This document shows positions 1 through 9,375 of a stretch of DNA of 64,000 nucleotides, one piece after another (position 1 is the first letter of the stretch; each line of letters starts with the position of its first letter). The translations under genes and the position numbers were made by a program. Below the pieces are notes generated by a model. That model saw only the letters and a program-made list of their open reading frames with translations. It was not told the DNA's origin and ran no database searches. The DNA comes from Trinickia fusca (GTDB lineage Bacteria; Pseudomonadota; Gammaproteobacteria; Burkholderiales; Burkholderiaceae): positions 839,558 through 903,557 of the forward strand of contig NZ_RBZV01000001.1 of assembly GCF_003628145.1 (NCBI RefSeq). The letters are read 5' to 3'.

Positions 1-193
1 GATCGAGCCGCAACGCGCGTGGCCAGACGGCCTCCAGCTTGGCGCTCGTCTTCGAGTCGCCGCTCGCGAAGAGCGTCACGTCATGGCCGAGCTCGACGAG
101 CGCCTCCGTGATGTACGACACGACACGCTCCGTGCCGCCGTACAGCTTCGGCGGCACCGATTCGGTCAACGGTGCGATCTGCGCAATCTTCAT
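1..193 (-). CDS. Glycosyltransferase family 4, N-terminal fragment
   Basis: Partial gene running off the left edge; only its first 64 codons lie in the window. The reading frame begins with ATG at 191-193 on the minus strand and has no stop before base 1. It starts MKIAQIAPLTESVPPKLYGG, and the run PKLYGGTERVV followed by LGHDVTLFASGDS is the usual N-terminal Rossmann half of GT-B family-4 glycosyltransferases, where the glycine-rich turn faces the acceptor site. The donor-binding C-terminal half is outside the window, so the substrate is unknown. It follows otsA on the same strand with about 250 bp between, so a role near trehalose or envelope sugar metabolism is possible but only inferred. 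Confidence 0.75.
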   Translation of the reverse strand, partial: MKIAQIAPLTESVPPKLYGGTERVVSYITEALVELGHDVTLFASGDSKTSAKLEAVWPRALRLD

Positions 194-444
194 TCGATGG
201 CTCTCCAGGATGGATAGGGGCGCCGCGGCCCGATGCGCCCGTCAAATCGCGGGCCCTCCCCGCTCACGGACGCCTGGGCAGCGGCAACCTGCCGCTGCCG
301 CAGCGCACAATGCGTATCAACGCGTCATTATTCTGTACGGCGCGCCCGATTCACGCGCCTGCTTTCAATTGATGCCCGCTGTTACAGTCGCGAAACATCC
401 AGATCCTGCTTCCTTCAACGGCGCCAAGCACCTCCTCGTCTCGT

Positions 445-1830
445 TCAGCCGTATGGCTCGCCGCGCAAGTCGGCCAGGAATCTGTCGCGCCAGGTGCCGA
501 GGTCGTTCTTGCGCAGTGCGGCCATGTTGACCTCATGACGCTGCCTGCGCTCGGCCAACGGCATCGCCAGCGCGCGCTCGAGCGCTTCGGCCATGCCGGC
601 GATGTCGTGCGGATTGACTAGCACGGCCGCGCACAATTCCGCCGCAGCCCCGGCGAATTCCGACAGCACGAGCACGCCGGGATCCTCCGGGTTTTGCGCG
701 GCGACGTACTCTTTCGCCACCAGATTCATGCCGTCGCGCAGCGGCGTGACGAACCCCACCTGCGATTCGCGAAACAGCGACATCAGCTGTGAGCGCGCAT
801 AGCGCTGGTTCAAATAGCGGATCGGCGTGTAGTCGAGCCCCGAGAAACGGCCATTGATGCGTCCGGCCTCATATTCGAGGTTGTGGCGGATCTCTTGATA
901 ACTTTCGACGTCGGCCCGTGTAGGCGGCGCGATCTGCACGAGTGTGACGTTGCCGCGCCATTGCGGGGCGTTCTCGAGCAATCGCTCGAACGCCTTGAAA
1001 CGCTCGACGAGCCCCTTCGAATAATCGAGCCGATCGACGCTCATGACGAGCTCGCGCCCCTCCAGGCTTTGCTTGAGCTCGAGCACGTGCTGACGGCTTT
1101 CGTTGCGCTCGGCCTCCCGTGCGATCTCGTCGGGGAACACGCCGATCCGATACACATCGGTGCGCAGGCGCCGGCCGAACGCTTCGATTTCACCCTGCTC
1201 GCTGACCGTGCCATGCGCGTGGCGAACGAGGTAGTCGTGAAACGCGCCGCGGTCGGTGTCGGTCTGAAAGCCGACCACGTCGTAGCAGCACAGCGACTTG
1301 ATGAGCTCCTCATGCGGCGGCACGTTCAACAGCACTTGCGGCGCCGGAAACGGCGTGTGCAGGAAAAAGCCGATGCGATTGCCGATGCCCTCGCGACGCA
1401 ACGCATCGGCGAACGGGATCAAGTGGTAGTCGTGGACCCAGATGATGTCGTCGGGCGCAAGGAGCTTCACGAGCTTGTGCGCGAGCCACGCGTTGACACG
1501 CCGATAGCCCGCATAGTCATCGCGCTCGTAAGCGGCCAGGTCGTTGCGATAGTGAAACACGGGCCACAGCGTCGCGTTCGAAAAACCACGGTAGTACTGA
1601 TCGTAGTCGCGGCGCACGAGGCCCACGGTCGCGAACGTCACGGTGCCTTCCTCGACGAGCGTGGGCCCCGCGTGCGCCACCGCCTCGCTGACGACCTCGC
1701 CGCTCCAGCCGAACCAGACGCCGCCCGTGTCCTTGAGCGCACCGAAGATCGCGACCGCGAGCCCGCCTGCCGATCCCTTCGTTTCCGTCGGTTTGGCGAC
1801 ACGGTTGGAGACGACGATCAGGCGGCCCAT
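445..1830 (-). CDS. otsA: Alpha,alpha-trehalose-6-phosphate synthase (OtsA)
   Basis: 461 residues, the usual length of bacterial OtsA (GT20). It joins glucose from UDP-glucose to glucose-6-phosphate to give trehalose-6-phosphate, a cytoplasmic step towards the osmo- and stress-protectant trehalose. The N-terminus [14 protein letters not shown] with the glycine loop SAGGLAVAI, the motif [15 protein letters not shown], and [11 protein letters not shown] with the donor-binding Arg and Lys are all intact, as is the late [14 protein letters not shown] block with its acidic donor-site residue. The ATG at 1830 opens directly on the conserved first beta strand. No trehalose-6-phosphate phosphatase (otsB) is present in the window. 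It reads toward the partial glycosyltransferase and lies 9 bp after the Rap1a-like gene, so these may be cotranscribed. Confidence 0.95.
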   Translation of the reverse strand: MGRLIVVSNRVAKPTETKGSAGGLAVAIFGALKDTGGVWFGWSGEVVSEAVAHAGPTLVEEGTVTFATVGLVRRDYDQYYRGFSNATLWPVFHYRNDLAAYERDDYAGYRRVNAWLAHKLVKLLAPDDIIWVHDYHLIPFADALRREGIGNRIGFFLHTPFPAPQVLLNVPPHEELIKSLCCYDVVGFQTDTDRGAFHDYLVRHAHGTVSEQGEIEAFGRRLRTDVYRIGVFPDEIAREAERNESRQHVLELKQSLEGRELVMSVDRLDYSKGLVERFKAFERLLENAPQWRGNVTLVQIAPPTRADVESYQEIRHNLEYEAGRINGRFSGLDYTPIRYLNQRYARSQLMSLFRESQVGFVTPLRDGMNLVAKEYVAAQNPEDPGVLVLSEFAGAAAELCAAVLVNPHDIAGMAEALERALAMPLAERRQRHEVNMAALRKNDLGTWRDRFLADLRGEPYG

Positions 1831-1839
1831 GGCGACTCC

Positions 1840-2196
1840 TCAGTCACCCACCTTGCAGGGGAACGCCTTGCCGAGCCCGAGCGAGATCACCGTGCTGGCG
1901 TTGTACTTGCCCGCCCCCGGGTTGTCGGCCACGTACTTGCGCACCGCATCGATCATCGACTCGGCCTTCGTCTCCGCGCGCAGGCAGAAGTATTGGCCGA
2001 CCCGCGGGCCCGTCGTGCCACCAATCGCATCGATCGTGTTGTAAACGCCGTCGGCGACGCCTTGGACGTATCCCTTGCAAGCGGCGCGGGAGGCGACGTC
2101 TGTCCGGGTGCACAACTTGGTGAGCTCGTCGCCCGTCAGCGCGTGCGCCGCAAGCGGCACCGCGAGCGTACCGACGCATATCAAAGCCCGCAACAT
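1840..2196 (-). CDS. Rap1a/Tai-family small exported protein
   Basis: 118 residues. The start is ATG at 2196, with GGAGA about 12 nt upstream; the longer open frame above it reads as non-coding. MLRALICVGTLAVPLAAHA looks like a Sec signal peptide, giving a mature protein of about 100 residues. The mature part has the spacing of the Rap1a/Tai immunity family: an early Cys, then CKGYVQGVADG, then FCL, then a C-terminal AFPC, so four cysteines could form two disulfides. Family members such as Rap1a and the Tai proteins neutralise type VI amidase effectors in the periplasm, but many homologues occur without an effector. No effector gene is adjacent here, so an immunity role is inference. Confidence 0.72.
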   Translation of the reverse strand: MLRALICVGTLAVPLAAHALTGDELTKLCTRTDVASRAACKGYVQGVADGVYNTIDAIGGTTGPRVGQYFCLRAETKAESMIDAVRKYVADNPGAGKYNASTVISLGLGKAFPCKVGD

Positions 2197-2299
2197 GGTG
2201 TTTCTATTCTCCGAGCGGTGAGGATGCAATGAATGGGCCAACGCATGGCAAGCGCCAGCCGGTTGTCTGGCGCGCGGCTCGATGCCGCGCCAAGGACGG

Positions 2300-3079
2300 T
2301 CATTTTGCACCGTTTTGTGCCTTGTCTGGCGCAGTGGACGATGCCGGCGACGCATTTTTCGGCGTCTCGGCCGCCACCGCCTCCAACACGTCGGTCGCAT
2401 CCTTGGCGTGATACTGCTTCGCAAAGTCGAGCGCGGTCAGGCCGAGCTGGTTCTTCAGCGACGCATCGGCGCCCGCTGCAAGCAGCAGCTTGATCGTCGA
2501 AGCATGGTTGCCGCGCGCGGCCATCATCAGCGGCGTGGTGCCGTTCGGCGAGGCGGCATCGATGTAAGCCGAGCGGTCGAGCAGCAACTGCGCGATGTCG
2601 TCATGCCCGTTCGCGGCCGCGTAGTGTAGCGGCGCCCAGCCCTTCTTGTTGATTTCGGCGTCCTTGTCGATGAGCAGCTTGACGATCGTGATATCGCCGT
2701 TCAGCGAAGCCAGCATCATCGCGTTCTCGTCGGCACGGTCGAGCTGGTCGACGTCGGTCTTCGGATTGGCTGCGAGCACGGCGGCCACCTTGTCGGACTT
2801 CTCGCGCGCCGCCAGCACGATGAGCGGCATGCCTTGCGGATCGGTCGCGTTGGGATCCAGGCCCTTCGCCAGCTGCTTGTTGATTTCCTTGACGTCGTCG
2901 AACTTGACGGCCTTCACCACCGTATTGTCGGCCCCTGCCGCATGCGCGGTCAGCGTCACGGCGGCCATGCCGCTCGCCAGCCCCAGCAACACGCGATGCA
3001 AGCGGTAGCGCAGCGCGAGGCGGCGGGTGGGAACAGTGGCAGGAGTACGCGGTGCGGGGGGGAGCATGTTCATATCCAA
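2300..3079 (-). CDS. Secreted ankyrin-repeat protein
   Basis: About 259 residues. An N-terminal basic stretch followed by a hydrophobic segment ending LTAHA looks like a signal peptide, so the protein is probably periplasmic. Residues of roughly 60 to 235 hold about five ankyrin repeats; the clearest are GWAPLHYAAANGHDDIAQLL and NGTTPLMMAARGNHASTIKL. The tail is Ala/Pro/Lys-rich. Start choice is uncertain: AAGGAA at about 3086-3091 sits seven bases before a TTG (3079) and thirteen before an in-frame ATG (3073). Ankyrin proteins bind other proteins; no enzymatic residues are seen. It lies downstream of tatD on the same strand. The partner is unknown. Confidence 0.85.
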   Translation of the reverse strand: MDMNMLPPAPRTPATVPTRRLALRYRLHRVLLGLASGMAAVTLTAHAAGADNTVVKAVKFDDVKEINKQLAKGLDPNATDPQGMPLIVLAAREKSDKVAAVLAANPKTDVDQLDRADENAMMLASLNGDITIVKLLIDKDAEINKKGWAPLHYAAANGHDDIAQLLLDRSAYIDAASPNGTTPLMMAARGNHASTIKLLLAAGADASLKNQLGLTALDFAKQYHAKDATDVLEAVAAETPKNASPASSTAPDKAQNGAK

Positions 3080-3157
3080 CTGGGTTTCCTTTCTGCTTTC
3101 CGTTGCCTGAAGCGGGCCTTCAGGACAGGGCTAGTGGGTAAGGCGCTTGGTATACGG

Positions 3158-3937
3158 TTAGCGCGCGAGGCCGAACAGCCGGAAAAAGTTCTCCGTCGTC
3201 GCCGCGGCCAGCGCCTCATCCGGCATCGCGCGCGCCTGCGCGATAAAGCGTCCGACATAACTGACGTACGCAGGTTCATTGGGCTTGCCGCGGTAAGGCA
3301 CCGGCGCGAGGTACGGCGAATCGGTCTCGATCAGCAGGCGATCGAGCGGCACGCGCCGCGCGACGTCCTGCACGTCGGTCGCACTCTTGAATGTCACGAT
3401 ACCCGACAGCGAAATGTAAAAATTCTGCTCGAGCGCGCGCTGCGCGACGGGCCAGGGCTCGGTGAAACAATGCATGACGCCGCCCGGCTCGTGCGCGCCC
3501 TCTTCGGCCATGATGCGCAGCGTGTCCTCCGCCGAGGCGCGCGTATGGACGATCAGCGGCTTGCCGGTCTTGCGCGCCGCGCGAATGTGCGTGCGGAAGC
3601 GTTCGCGCTGCCATTCCATCTCGTCGATCGAGCGGCCTTCGAGCCGGTAGTAGTCGAGCCCCGTCTCGCCGATCGCGACGACTTTCGGGTGCTTTGCCAG
3701 TTCCACCAGCTCATCGACGCTGGGCTCCCGCGCGTCCTCGTGATCGGGATGCACGCCGACCGACGCATACACGTTCTCGTGCGCCTCGGCCACGGCCAGC
3801 ACTTGCGGCAGCGTCTCGAGATCGACGCTCACACATAGCGCGTGCGTGACCTGATGCGTGCGCATGTTCTCCAGCACGTCGGGCAGCCGGTCGATCAGTC
3901 CTTCGAAGTTGATATGGCAATGCGAATCGACAAACAT
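3158..3937 (-). CDS. tatD: TatD-family metal-dependent DNase
   Basis: 259 residues, normal for the TatD/YcfH hydrolase family, which has a TIM-barrel fold and metal-dependent 3'-5' exonuclease activity. The start ATG at 3937 opens on MFVDSHCHINFEGL, whose His-x-His pair binds metal. Other ligands and family motifs follow in order: VGVHPDH, AIGETGLDYYR, IVHTRASAED, GVMHCFTEPW and LLIETDSPYLAPVPYRGKPN. It is the last conserved member of the mltG-tmk-holB-tatD string on the minus strand, a grouping seen in many proteobacteria. The longer open frame upstream to 4105 overlaps the GNAT gene region and is not coding. Function beyond nuclease activity is not certain for this family. Confidence 0.93.
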   Translation of the reverse strand: MFVDSHCHINFEGLIDRLPDVLENMRTHQVTHALCVSVDLETLPQVLAVAEAHENVYASVGVHPDHEDAREPSVDELVELAKHPKVVAIGETGLDYYRLEGRSIDEMEWQRERFRTHIRAARKTGKPLIVHTRASAEDTLRIMAEEGAHEPGGVMHCFTEPWPVAQRALEQNFYISLSGIVTFKSATDVQDVARRVPLDRLLIETDSPYLAPVPYRGKPNEPAYVSYVGRFIAQARAMPDEALAAATTENFFRLFGLAR

Positions 3938-4005
3938 CGTGTATTCCTGTGCTGCGCGGCGCAGTGTCTGCGCCGCGGAAGTGGCGTCAAGGGCGCGATG
4001 GCCCC

Positions 4006-4548
4006 TTATTGCGCCGCCGACCGAGGCAGCGCCAAGCGCCGCCCCAGAATGATCAGATCGCGCTCGACGCCGTCGAGCACCGCTACGCGCGGCAGGTTCC
4101 CCCACTCGTCGAAACCGTTCGACCGAAACAGCGCGAGGCTCGGCACGTTGTGGCCGAAGATGAAGCCGAGCAGCGTATCGATGCCGAGGCTAGGGGCTTG
4201 CTCGAGTGCCGCGGCCAGCAACTGCTTGCCGAGCCCGCGGCCGCGCGCGCGCTCGTCGAGATAGATGCTGACTTCGGCCGTGCGCGCGTAAGCCGGACGA
4301 CCATAGAAATCGGAGAAGCTGAGCCAGGCGATCACGTGCGGTGCACCGTCCGTGCCCGCTCGCGGCTCACCGTCGACGACCCACAGCGGACGCGTATCGG
4401 GCCCATGCGCATGAAACCATGCGAGGCGGCTTTCGACCGTCACGGGCTCGAGATCGGCAGTGACCTGGCGTGACGCGATCGTCGAATTGTAGATGGCGAC
4501 GATCGCCGGCAAGTCCTCGAGCGTCGCGTGACGATAGATCGGGCTCAT
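4006..4548 (-). CDS. GNAT N-acetyltransferase, phosphinothricin acetyltransferase-like
   Basis: 180 residues from ATG at 4548 ([20 protein letters not shown]). The start of the protein and the phrase [19 protein letters not shown] are typical of the Pat/Bar-like branch of GNAT enzymes. The acetyl-CoA pyrophosphate loop is clear at [13 protein letters not shown], followed by [19 protein letters not shown], the usual last helix-strand. It would transfer acetyl from acetyl-CoA to a small amine or amino-acid-like compound; phosphinothricin and methionine sulfoximine are known substrates of relatives. The gene lies between holB, 14 bp upstream, and tatD, in the place where Pseudomonas carries pilZ. 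Substrate unknown. Confidence 0.88.
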   Translation of the reverse strand: MSPIYRHATLEDLPAIVAIYNSTIASRQVTADLEPVTVESRLAWFHAHGPDTRPLWVVDGEPRAGTDGAPHVIAWLSFSDFYGRPAYARTAEVSIYLDERARGRGLGKQLLAAALEQAPSLGIDTLLGFIFGHNVPSLALFRSNGFDEWGNLPRVAVLDGVERDLIILGRRLALPRSAAQ

Positions 4549-4562
4549 GCTGCAAGCACTCC

Positions 4563-5603
4563 TTACACGAACAGGTCGCGATAGCCGATGAACAATGCCT
4601 CGAACACGAGCCGGGCGTTCAACGGATGGTTTTCGACGGCGCGCTCGCGGGTGACCGTCTGCATGTAGCGCGCGAACGCGTTCGCATCGATGTGCTCGGC
4701 ACAGCGGACGAGCTCGCGCGCAGCTGCCGGGAAATAGCGCGGCCGCTGTGCAGTGCGCTCGGCGAGCAGATCGTAGAGCCACCGCTGGAGCCAGCCCAAT
4801 ACGACCGGCACAGGCAGCTTCTGCAGCGCTTCGCCGCACGCGAACGCGTCGCAATCGGCGCCTGCTGCAAGCTGCTTGAGCAGGAAATCGCGCAGTGGCC
4901 GGTTCTCGTCGGCGGCCAGCGCAAGTGCGGCGAGCGGTGCGCCGCCGGCTTCGGCCAACAGGCCCGCCGCATCGCCCACGCCTTGCTCGGCCAGCCACGT
5001 GCGCGCCCCGTCGGGCGACGGCGTGGGCATCGGCCATTGACGGCAGCGGCTCACGATCGTCGGCAACAGCCGGTCGACACGCGCCGACACGAGCAGGAAC
5101 ACGACGCCTGCGGGCGGCTCCTCGAGCGTCTTCAGCAACGCGTTGGCCGACGCCGCATTGAGCGCTTCGGCCGGATAGACGAGCACGACGCGCGCGCCGC
5201 CGCGGTGCGCGCCAACGCCGCAAAAATCGAGCAGCGCGCGCACTTGCTCGATCTTGATCTCCTTGCTCGGCGTGCGCGTTTTCTTCGACTCTTCGCCGTC
5301 GGCCTTGTCGGCCTTTTCCTTGTCGTCCGTCGCGCCGGCCTGCCCCACCTCGCCGGCCAACGCCTCCGGCAGCAACGCACGGTAGTCAGGGTGATTGCCC
5401 TGCGAGAACCAATTGCAGGCCGCGCATGCACCGCACGGCTCGCCGTTCGCTGCCGGCGACTCGCACAACAACCCCTGCGCCAGATGCTGCGCGAAGCGCA
5501 GCTTGCCGATGCCGGCCTGGCCGTACAGCAGCAACGCGTGCGGCCACTGCGGGCGCAGCCGCTGCAAGCGGTCCCAATCCTCCAGTTGCCACGGATAGAT
5601 CAT
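4563..5603 (-). CDS. holB: DNA polymerase III subunit delta'
   Basis: 346 residues. Delta' is the stator of the clamp-loader complex that opens and places the beta clamp on primed DNA. It opens [16 protein letters not shown], then [20 protein letters not shown], a P-loop-like segment that keeps GxxGxGK. The Zn-binding cysteines follow at [27 protein letters not shown] and LKTLEEPP with VFLLVS and IVSRCRQW are the usual AAA+ sensor regions. A lysine- and glutamate-rich insert at about residues 85-115 is unusual. It follows tmk with a 15-bp gap, the widespread tmk-holB arrangement. Confidence 0.93.
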   Translation of the reverse strand: MIYPWQLEDWDRLQRLRPQWPHALLLYGQAGIGKLRFAQHLAQGLLCESPAANGEPCGACAACNWFSQGNHPDYRALLPEALAGEVGQAGATDDKEKADKADGEESKKTRTPSKEIKIEQVRALLDFCGVGAHRGGARVVLVYPAEALNAASANALLKTLEEPPAGVVFLLVSARVDRLLPTIVSRCRQWPMPTPSPDGARTWLAEQGVGDAAGLLAEAGGAPLAALALAADENRPLRDFLLKQLAAGADCDAFACGEALQKLPVPVVLGWLQRWLYDLLAERTAQRPRYFPAAARELVRCAEHIDANAFARYMQTVTRERAVENHPLNARLVFEALFIGYRDLFV

Positions 5604-5618
5604 CGTCGTTGAGCCTCG

Positions 5619-6239
5619 TCAGAGTGCTGCAATCACGTCGTTCAGCGTTTCGCGGATGCGCTCGATGCTTTTTGTCGCATCGATGATCGCGAAGCGGTAT
5701 GGCGCCTCCTCGGCACGGCGCAGATACTCGGCACGCGTGCGCGCGAAAAAGCCCTCGGTCTCGCTTTCGAACTTGTCCGGTGCGCGCACGGCGCCGCGGC
5801 GCTCACTCGCCGTCTCGGGCGCGACGTCGAACAGCACCGTGAGGTCGGGCTCGAAGCCGCCCTGCACCCAGCGCTCGAGCGTTTCGAGCTTGTCGCGCGG
5901 CAAACCACGCCCACCGCCCTGATAGGCGAAGGTGGCATCGGTGAAACGGTCGCTCAGCACCCAATCGCCCCGCGCGAGCGCGGGCTCGATGACCTGCGCG
6001 AGGTGCTCGCGCCGCGCGGCGAACATCAGCAGCGCTTCGGTTTCGAGATCCATGCGCTGATGCAGCAGCAGCTCGCGCAGCGCCTCGCCAAGCGGCGTGC
6101 CGCCGGGCTCGCGCGTGACGACGACGGCGCGGCCCGTCGCGGAGAGCTTCTCTTCCAGGCGTTCGCGGAACCAGGCCAGGTGAGTCGTCTTGCCGGCCCC
6201 GTCGATTCCCTCGAACGTAATGAATTTGCCCCGCGCCAT
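5619..6239 (-). CDS. tmk: Thymidylate kinase
   Basis: 206 residues, a full-length dTMP kinase converting dTMP to dTDP with ATP in the cytoplasm. The P-loop is [16 protein letters not shown] near the N-terminus; the DR(F/Y) motif appears as [18 protein letters not shown], and [17 protein letters not shown] is the conserved dTMP-binding loop. The lid region near residue 145 reads [20 protein letters not shown]. The ATG at 6239 is one base after the mltG stop (6241-6243), so the two are almost certainly translated from one message, with holB next. Confidence 0.95.
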   Translation of the reverse strand: MARGKFITFEGIDGAGKTTHLAWFRERLEEKLSATGRAVVVTREPGGTPLGEALRELLLHQRMDLETEALLMFAARREHLAQVIEPALARGDWVLSDRFTDATFAYQGGGRGLPRDKLETLERWVQGGFEPDLTVLFDVAPETASERRGAVRAPDKFESETEGFFARTRAEYLRRAEEAPYRFAIIDATKSIERIRETLNDVIAAL

Positions 6240-6240
6240 T

Positions 6241-7266
6241 TTATTGTTGTCCTCGAATGTATTTGTCGACAGCCTTGTTGTGGTCGTCGAGCGTGTCGGA
6301 AAAGATGCTGCTGCCGTCGCCGCGTGAGACGAAATAGAGCGCCGCTGTCTGTGCGGGGTTCATGGCTGCCTCGAGCGATGGCGCCCCGGGCAGCGCGATC
6401 GGCGTGGGCGGCAGGCCACGACGCGTATACGTGTTGTACGGCGTGTCGGTCTGCAAGTCGCGCTTGCGCAAGTGCCCCGCATAAGCGTCGCCCATGCCAT
6501 AGATGACGGTCGGATCGGTCTGCAGCGGCATGCCGATGCGCAGGCGGTTCGCAAACACGGCGGCCACGAACGGGCGATCGCCGGCCCGGCCCGTTTCCTT
6601 TTCGATCAGCGAGGCCATCGTCAACGCCTCATACGGCGTACGGTATGGCAGCCCCGGCACCCGTGCGGCCCACGCCTGGGCCAGTTGGCGCTGCATCAGC
6701 CGATAAGCGCGGCGGTAGACGTCGAGATCGCTCTCGCCCTTGTCGAACAGATAGGTATCCGGGAAGAACAGCCCCTCGGCGTTGCCCGCATTGGCCGCCG
6801 CCGCTTCCGACGCGCCGATCGCCGCGAGCAGCGCGGTGTCGCTCATGCCGGCCGTGTCGTGCTTGAGCGCGGGATTGGCGTCGAGCTCGCCGCGCATGCG
6901 TCGGAAGGTCCAGCCTTCGATGATCGTCACGACGTCCTCGTTGACATCGCCGAGCGCAAGCTTTTGCAACACCTCATAGGGCGTCACGCCGGCCTTGAAC
7001 TCGTAGTTGCCCGATTTGAGCTTGCTTTGCAGGCGCAGGACGCGCGTCATCAGCACGAATGGCTCGGGCGCGACGGGCACGCCGCCGCGGTTCAGCTGCA
7101 CCGTGACGCTGCGTACGCTGCTGCGGGGCTGGATCGTGACGTCGACGACCGGCGCCGACAGCGAAACCGGGCTCGTGGCCCAATAGTAGCCTCCGGCGGC
7201 CCCGGCAGCGGCAAGCAAAACGAGGACCACTACCCCGAGGGCGAGGCATTTCTTCAACAAAGACAT
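6241..7266 (-). CDS. mltG: Endolytic murein transglycosylase MltG
   Basis: 341 residues, typical for MltG/YceG, an inner-membrane enzyme that cuts nascent peptidoglycan and sets glycan length. A single N-terminal membrane segment ([20 protein letters not shown]) is followed by a LysM-like region and the catalytic domain. The catalytic Glu lies in [20 protein letters not shown], and [12 protein letters not shown] and [17 protein letters not shown] are the family's signature stretches. It leads the mltG-tmk-holB operon on the minus strand. In many betaproteobacteria it is head-to-head with ygfZ; here an rhlE gene lies between them. A TATGAT sequence at 7294-7299 (minus) could be its -10 element, but no good -35 is seen. 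Confidence 0.94.
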   Translation of the reverse strand: MSLLKKCLALGVVVLVLLAAAGAAGGYYWATSPVSLSAPVVDVTIQPRSSVRSVTVQLNRGGVPVAPEPFVLMTRVLRLQSKLKSGNYEFKAGVTPYEVLQKLALGDVNEDVVTIIEGWTFRRMRGELDANPALKHDTAGMSDTALLAAIGASEAAAANAGNAEGLFFPDTYLFDKGESDLDVYRRAYRLMQRQLAQAWAARVPGLPYRTPYEALTMASLIEKETGRAGDRPFVAAVFANRLRIGMPLQTDPTVIYGMGDAYAGHLRKRDLQTDTPYNTYTRRGLPPTPIALPGAPSLEAAMNPAQTAALYFVSRGDGSSIFSDTLDDHNKAVDKYIRGQQ

Positions 7267-7517
7267 GCGGAATCAGGCTCGAATGGACCCTATATCATAC
7301 CCGTTTCCGGCTGGCCTCCGGCGCTCGCCCGACTGGCCTATCGGCGCGAATGACACGCCTGGAAGCCTTGTCGGGCGGGCCGTTGCCGAACGTAGGGGGG
7401 CAGATCGGCGACACGCCCGCGTGTGGGGCGATCAACGTCGATCCTCTTGGCCGTTGATCTGTGCGGCGCACTCAGGCGGTGACCGCTAGAATTGCGGCTT
7501 TAGCCCGGAATACGCCA

Positions 7518-8963
7518 ATGTCTTTTGCCTTGCTTGGCCTGATCGATCCCTTGCTGCGTAATGTGCAGGACCTCAATTACCAGACACCTACGCCGGTGCA
7601 GGCCAAGGCGATTCCTGCTGTGCTCAGTGGCAAGGACGTCATGGCTGCGGCACAGACCGGCACTGGCAAAACGGCGGGTTTTGCGCTGCCGCTGTTGCAA
7701 CGGCTGGTGCAACACGGCCCGGCGGTGTCCAGCAACCGCGCGCGCGTTCTGGTGCTGGTGCCCACGCGTGAACTGGCCGAACAAGTGCTGCAGAGCTTCA
7801 TCAATTACGGCAAAGGTCTCGACTTACGATTTCTGGCCGCCTACGGCGGTGTGAGTATCAACCCGCAGATGATGAAGTTGCGCAAAGGCGTGGATGTGCT
7901 CGTTGCCACGCCGGGCCGTTTGCTGGATCTCAATCGCCAGAACGCAGTGCAGTTTGATCAAGTACAAACGCTGGTGCTGGATGAAGCCGATCGCATGCTG
8001 GATCTGGGCTTTGCGCGCGAACTCGACGCCGTCTTTGCTGCCTTGCCCGCTCAGCGCCAGACCCTGCTGTTCTCCGCCACGTTTACCGATGATATCCGCG
8101 CCATGGCGGCGGGCATTCTGCGCGGCCCGGTCAATATCAGCGTCAGCCCGCCCAATGCCACGGCCGGCAAGATCAAGCAGTGGGTGGTACCGGTGGATAA
8201 AAAGAACAAGCCTGACCTCTTCATGCACCTTGTGGCCGAGAACAACTGGGAGCACGCACTGGTGTTCGTCAAAACCCGCAATGGCGTGGATTACCTGGCG
8301 GCCATGCTCGATGAAGCGGGCTATGCGGTCGACACCATCCACGGCGAGAAACCGCAACCCGCGCGCCTGCGTGCGCTGGAGCGCTTCAAGACGCGCGAAG
8401 TACATATGCTGGTAGCCACCGACGTGGCTGCGCGCGGGCTGGATATCGACGACCTGCCACTGGTGATCAACGTTGATCTGCCGATCGTGGCGCAAGACTA
8501 TGTGCACCGTATTGGCCGTACCGGCCGCGCGGGCGCCAGCGGCGTGGCGGTGTCCCTTGTGTGTGCCGATGAAGCGCCGCAACTGGCCGCGATCGAGGCG
8601 CTGATCCGGCAAACGCTGCCCCGTGAAGAGGAGCCGGGTTTTGAAGCCGAACACCGCGTGCCGCAAACCAGCGCGACGGGCCAGATCATCAAGAAACCGA
8701 AAAAGCCTAAGAAGCCGAAAGTGCCGCAAGCTGCGCCGGGCGCTATGCAGGTGCTCAGTAAAAAACCGCGCCCGCAAAGTGGCGAAAACAAACGCAAGCC
8801 TGCGGCGCAGCGCGCTGTGGCCGCGGGTAAAGGCACAAGTTTGTCCAGCGGTAACCCATTCAGCGTGCAAAAGCCACGCAGCAAACCCGCCAGCAAGTCA
8901 GCTGCGGGTCCACGTAAGCCGGCTGGCAAACGCGCTGGTGGCCGCGGCAAACGCCAACCCTGA
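7518..8963 (+). CDS. rhlE: DEAD-box ATP-dependent RNA helicase, RhlE type
   Basis: 481 residues from ATG at 7518; a longer frame from 7461 adds 19 unlike residues. All helicase motifs are present: Q motif (YQTPTPVQAKAIP), motif I AQTGTGKT, Ia PTRELAEQ, II DEAD, III SAT, and VI HRIGRTGRAG. The N-terminus MSFALLGLIDPLLR matches the RhlE branch. From about residue 385 the tail is rich in Lys, Pro and Arg, a common RNA-binding extension. RhlE proteins remodel RNA during ribosome assembly and cold growth. Codon use differs from the neighbours: more CTG, AGC, AAA and GCT and far fewer TCG and CTC, which suggests a different history. It stands alone between mltG and ygfZ. Confidence 0.95.
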   Translation: MSFALLGLIDPLLRNVQDLNYQTPTPVQAKAIPAVLSGKDVMAAAQTGTGKTAGFALPLLQRLVQHGPAVSSNRARVLVLVPTRELAEQVLQSFINYGKGLDLRFLAAYGGVSINPQMMKLRKGVDVLVATPGRLLDLNRQNAVQFDQVQTLVLDEADRMLDLGFARELDAVFAALPAQRQTLLFSATFTDDIRAMAAGILRGPVNISVSPPNATAGKIKQWVVPVDKKNKPDLFMHLVAENNWEHALVFVKTRNGVDYLAAMLDEAGYAVDTIHGEKPQPARLRALERFKTREVHMLVATDVAARGLDIDDLPLVINVDLPIVAQDYVHRIGRTGRAGASGVAVSLVCADEAPQLAAIEALIRQTLPREEEPGFEAEHRVPQTSATGQIIKKPKKPKKPKVPQAAPGAMQVLSKKPRPQSGENKRKPAAQRAVAAGKGTSLSSGNPFSVQKPRSKPASKSAAGPRKPAGKRAGGRGKRQP

Positions 8964-9375
8964 TCGGTGGGGATAAGTAACGCCAGCCCTGGAACAGGCT
9001 GGCGGTTTGCGGCCCGCTGCCGTACCGACCGCAAGGGCACCACGGACTGGATTTGAGGCCGCGGGACGTCGATGCGACCCAACGCCCTCGCCCCTACAAA
9101 CTTCGGTTGAAGTGTTAGACCAGAAGCCGAGATGACCCGCAGTCCGCTCATCGTCGCGCTTGGCAGCAGTGTCAGGCTCGATATCGGCGCCCTTTGGCAA
9201 ACCACGACGCCATCACGGATTGTCGCGAGCACAAAGTAGGACTCGTCGGCCAGTGGCGTGAACACGCCGCTAACTTCGACATATCGCCGCCCTCCCGCCA
9301 ACGGCCGCGCGCTGAAAAACAACGCCGACCGTATAATCGCAGCCAGACCGACGCTCCACCCTCGACCCCGATTTC
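8964..9375. other. Gene-free stretch between rhlE and ygfZ
   Basis: 412 bp with no convincing gene. It begins with a terminator-like hairpin (8981-9004). On the minus strand a frame opening with ATG at 9322 reads about 75 protein-like residues (YVEVSGVFTPLADESYFVLA and onward) before it runs into the antisense of rhlE. It may be a gene remnant or chance. The ygfZ promoter must lie in the last part. Confidence 0.5.
8981..9004 (+). terminator. Hairpin terminator after rhlE
   Basis: An 8-bp perfect stem (CGCCAGCC / GGCTGGCG) with an 8-base loop begins 17 bp after the rhlE stop. The following bases are GTTTGCGG, so the T-tract is poor. Likely ends rhlE transcription. Confidence 0.55.

Noticed and set aside
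883-2232. Long plus-strand open frame of 449 codons opposite otsA
   Set aside because: It is the antisense of otsA and the Rap1a-like gene, Arg/Asp/Val-rich, without a recognisable domain; GC-rich DNA keeps such frames open.
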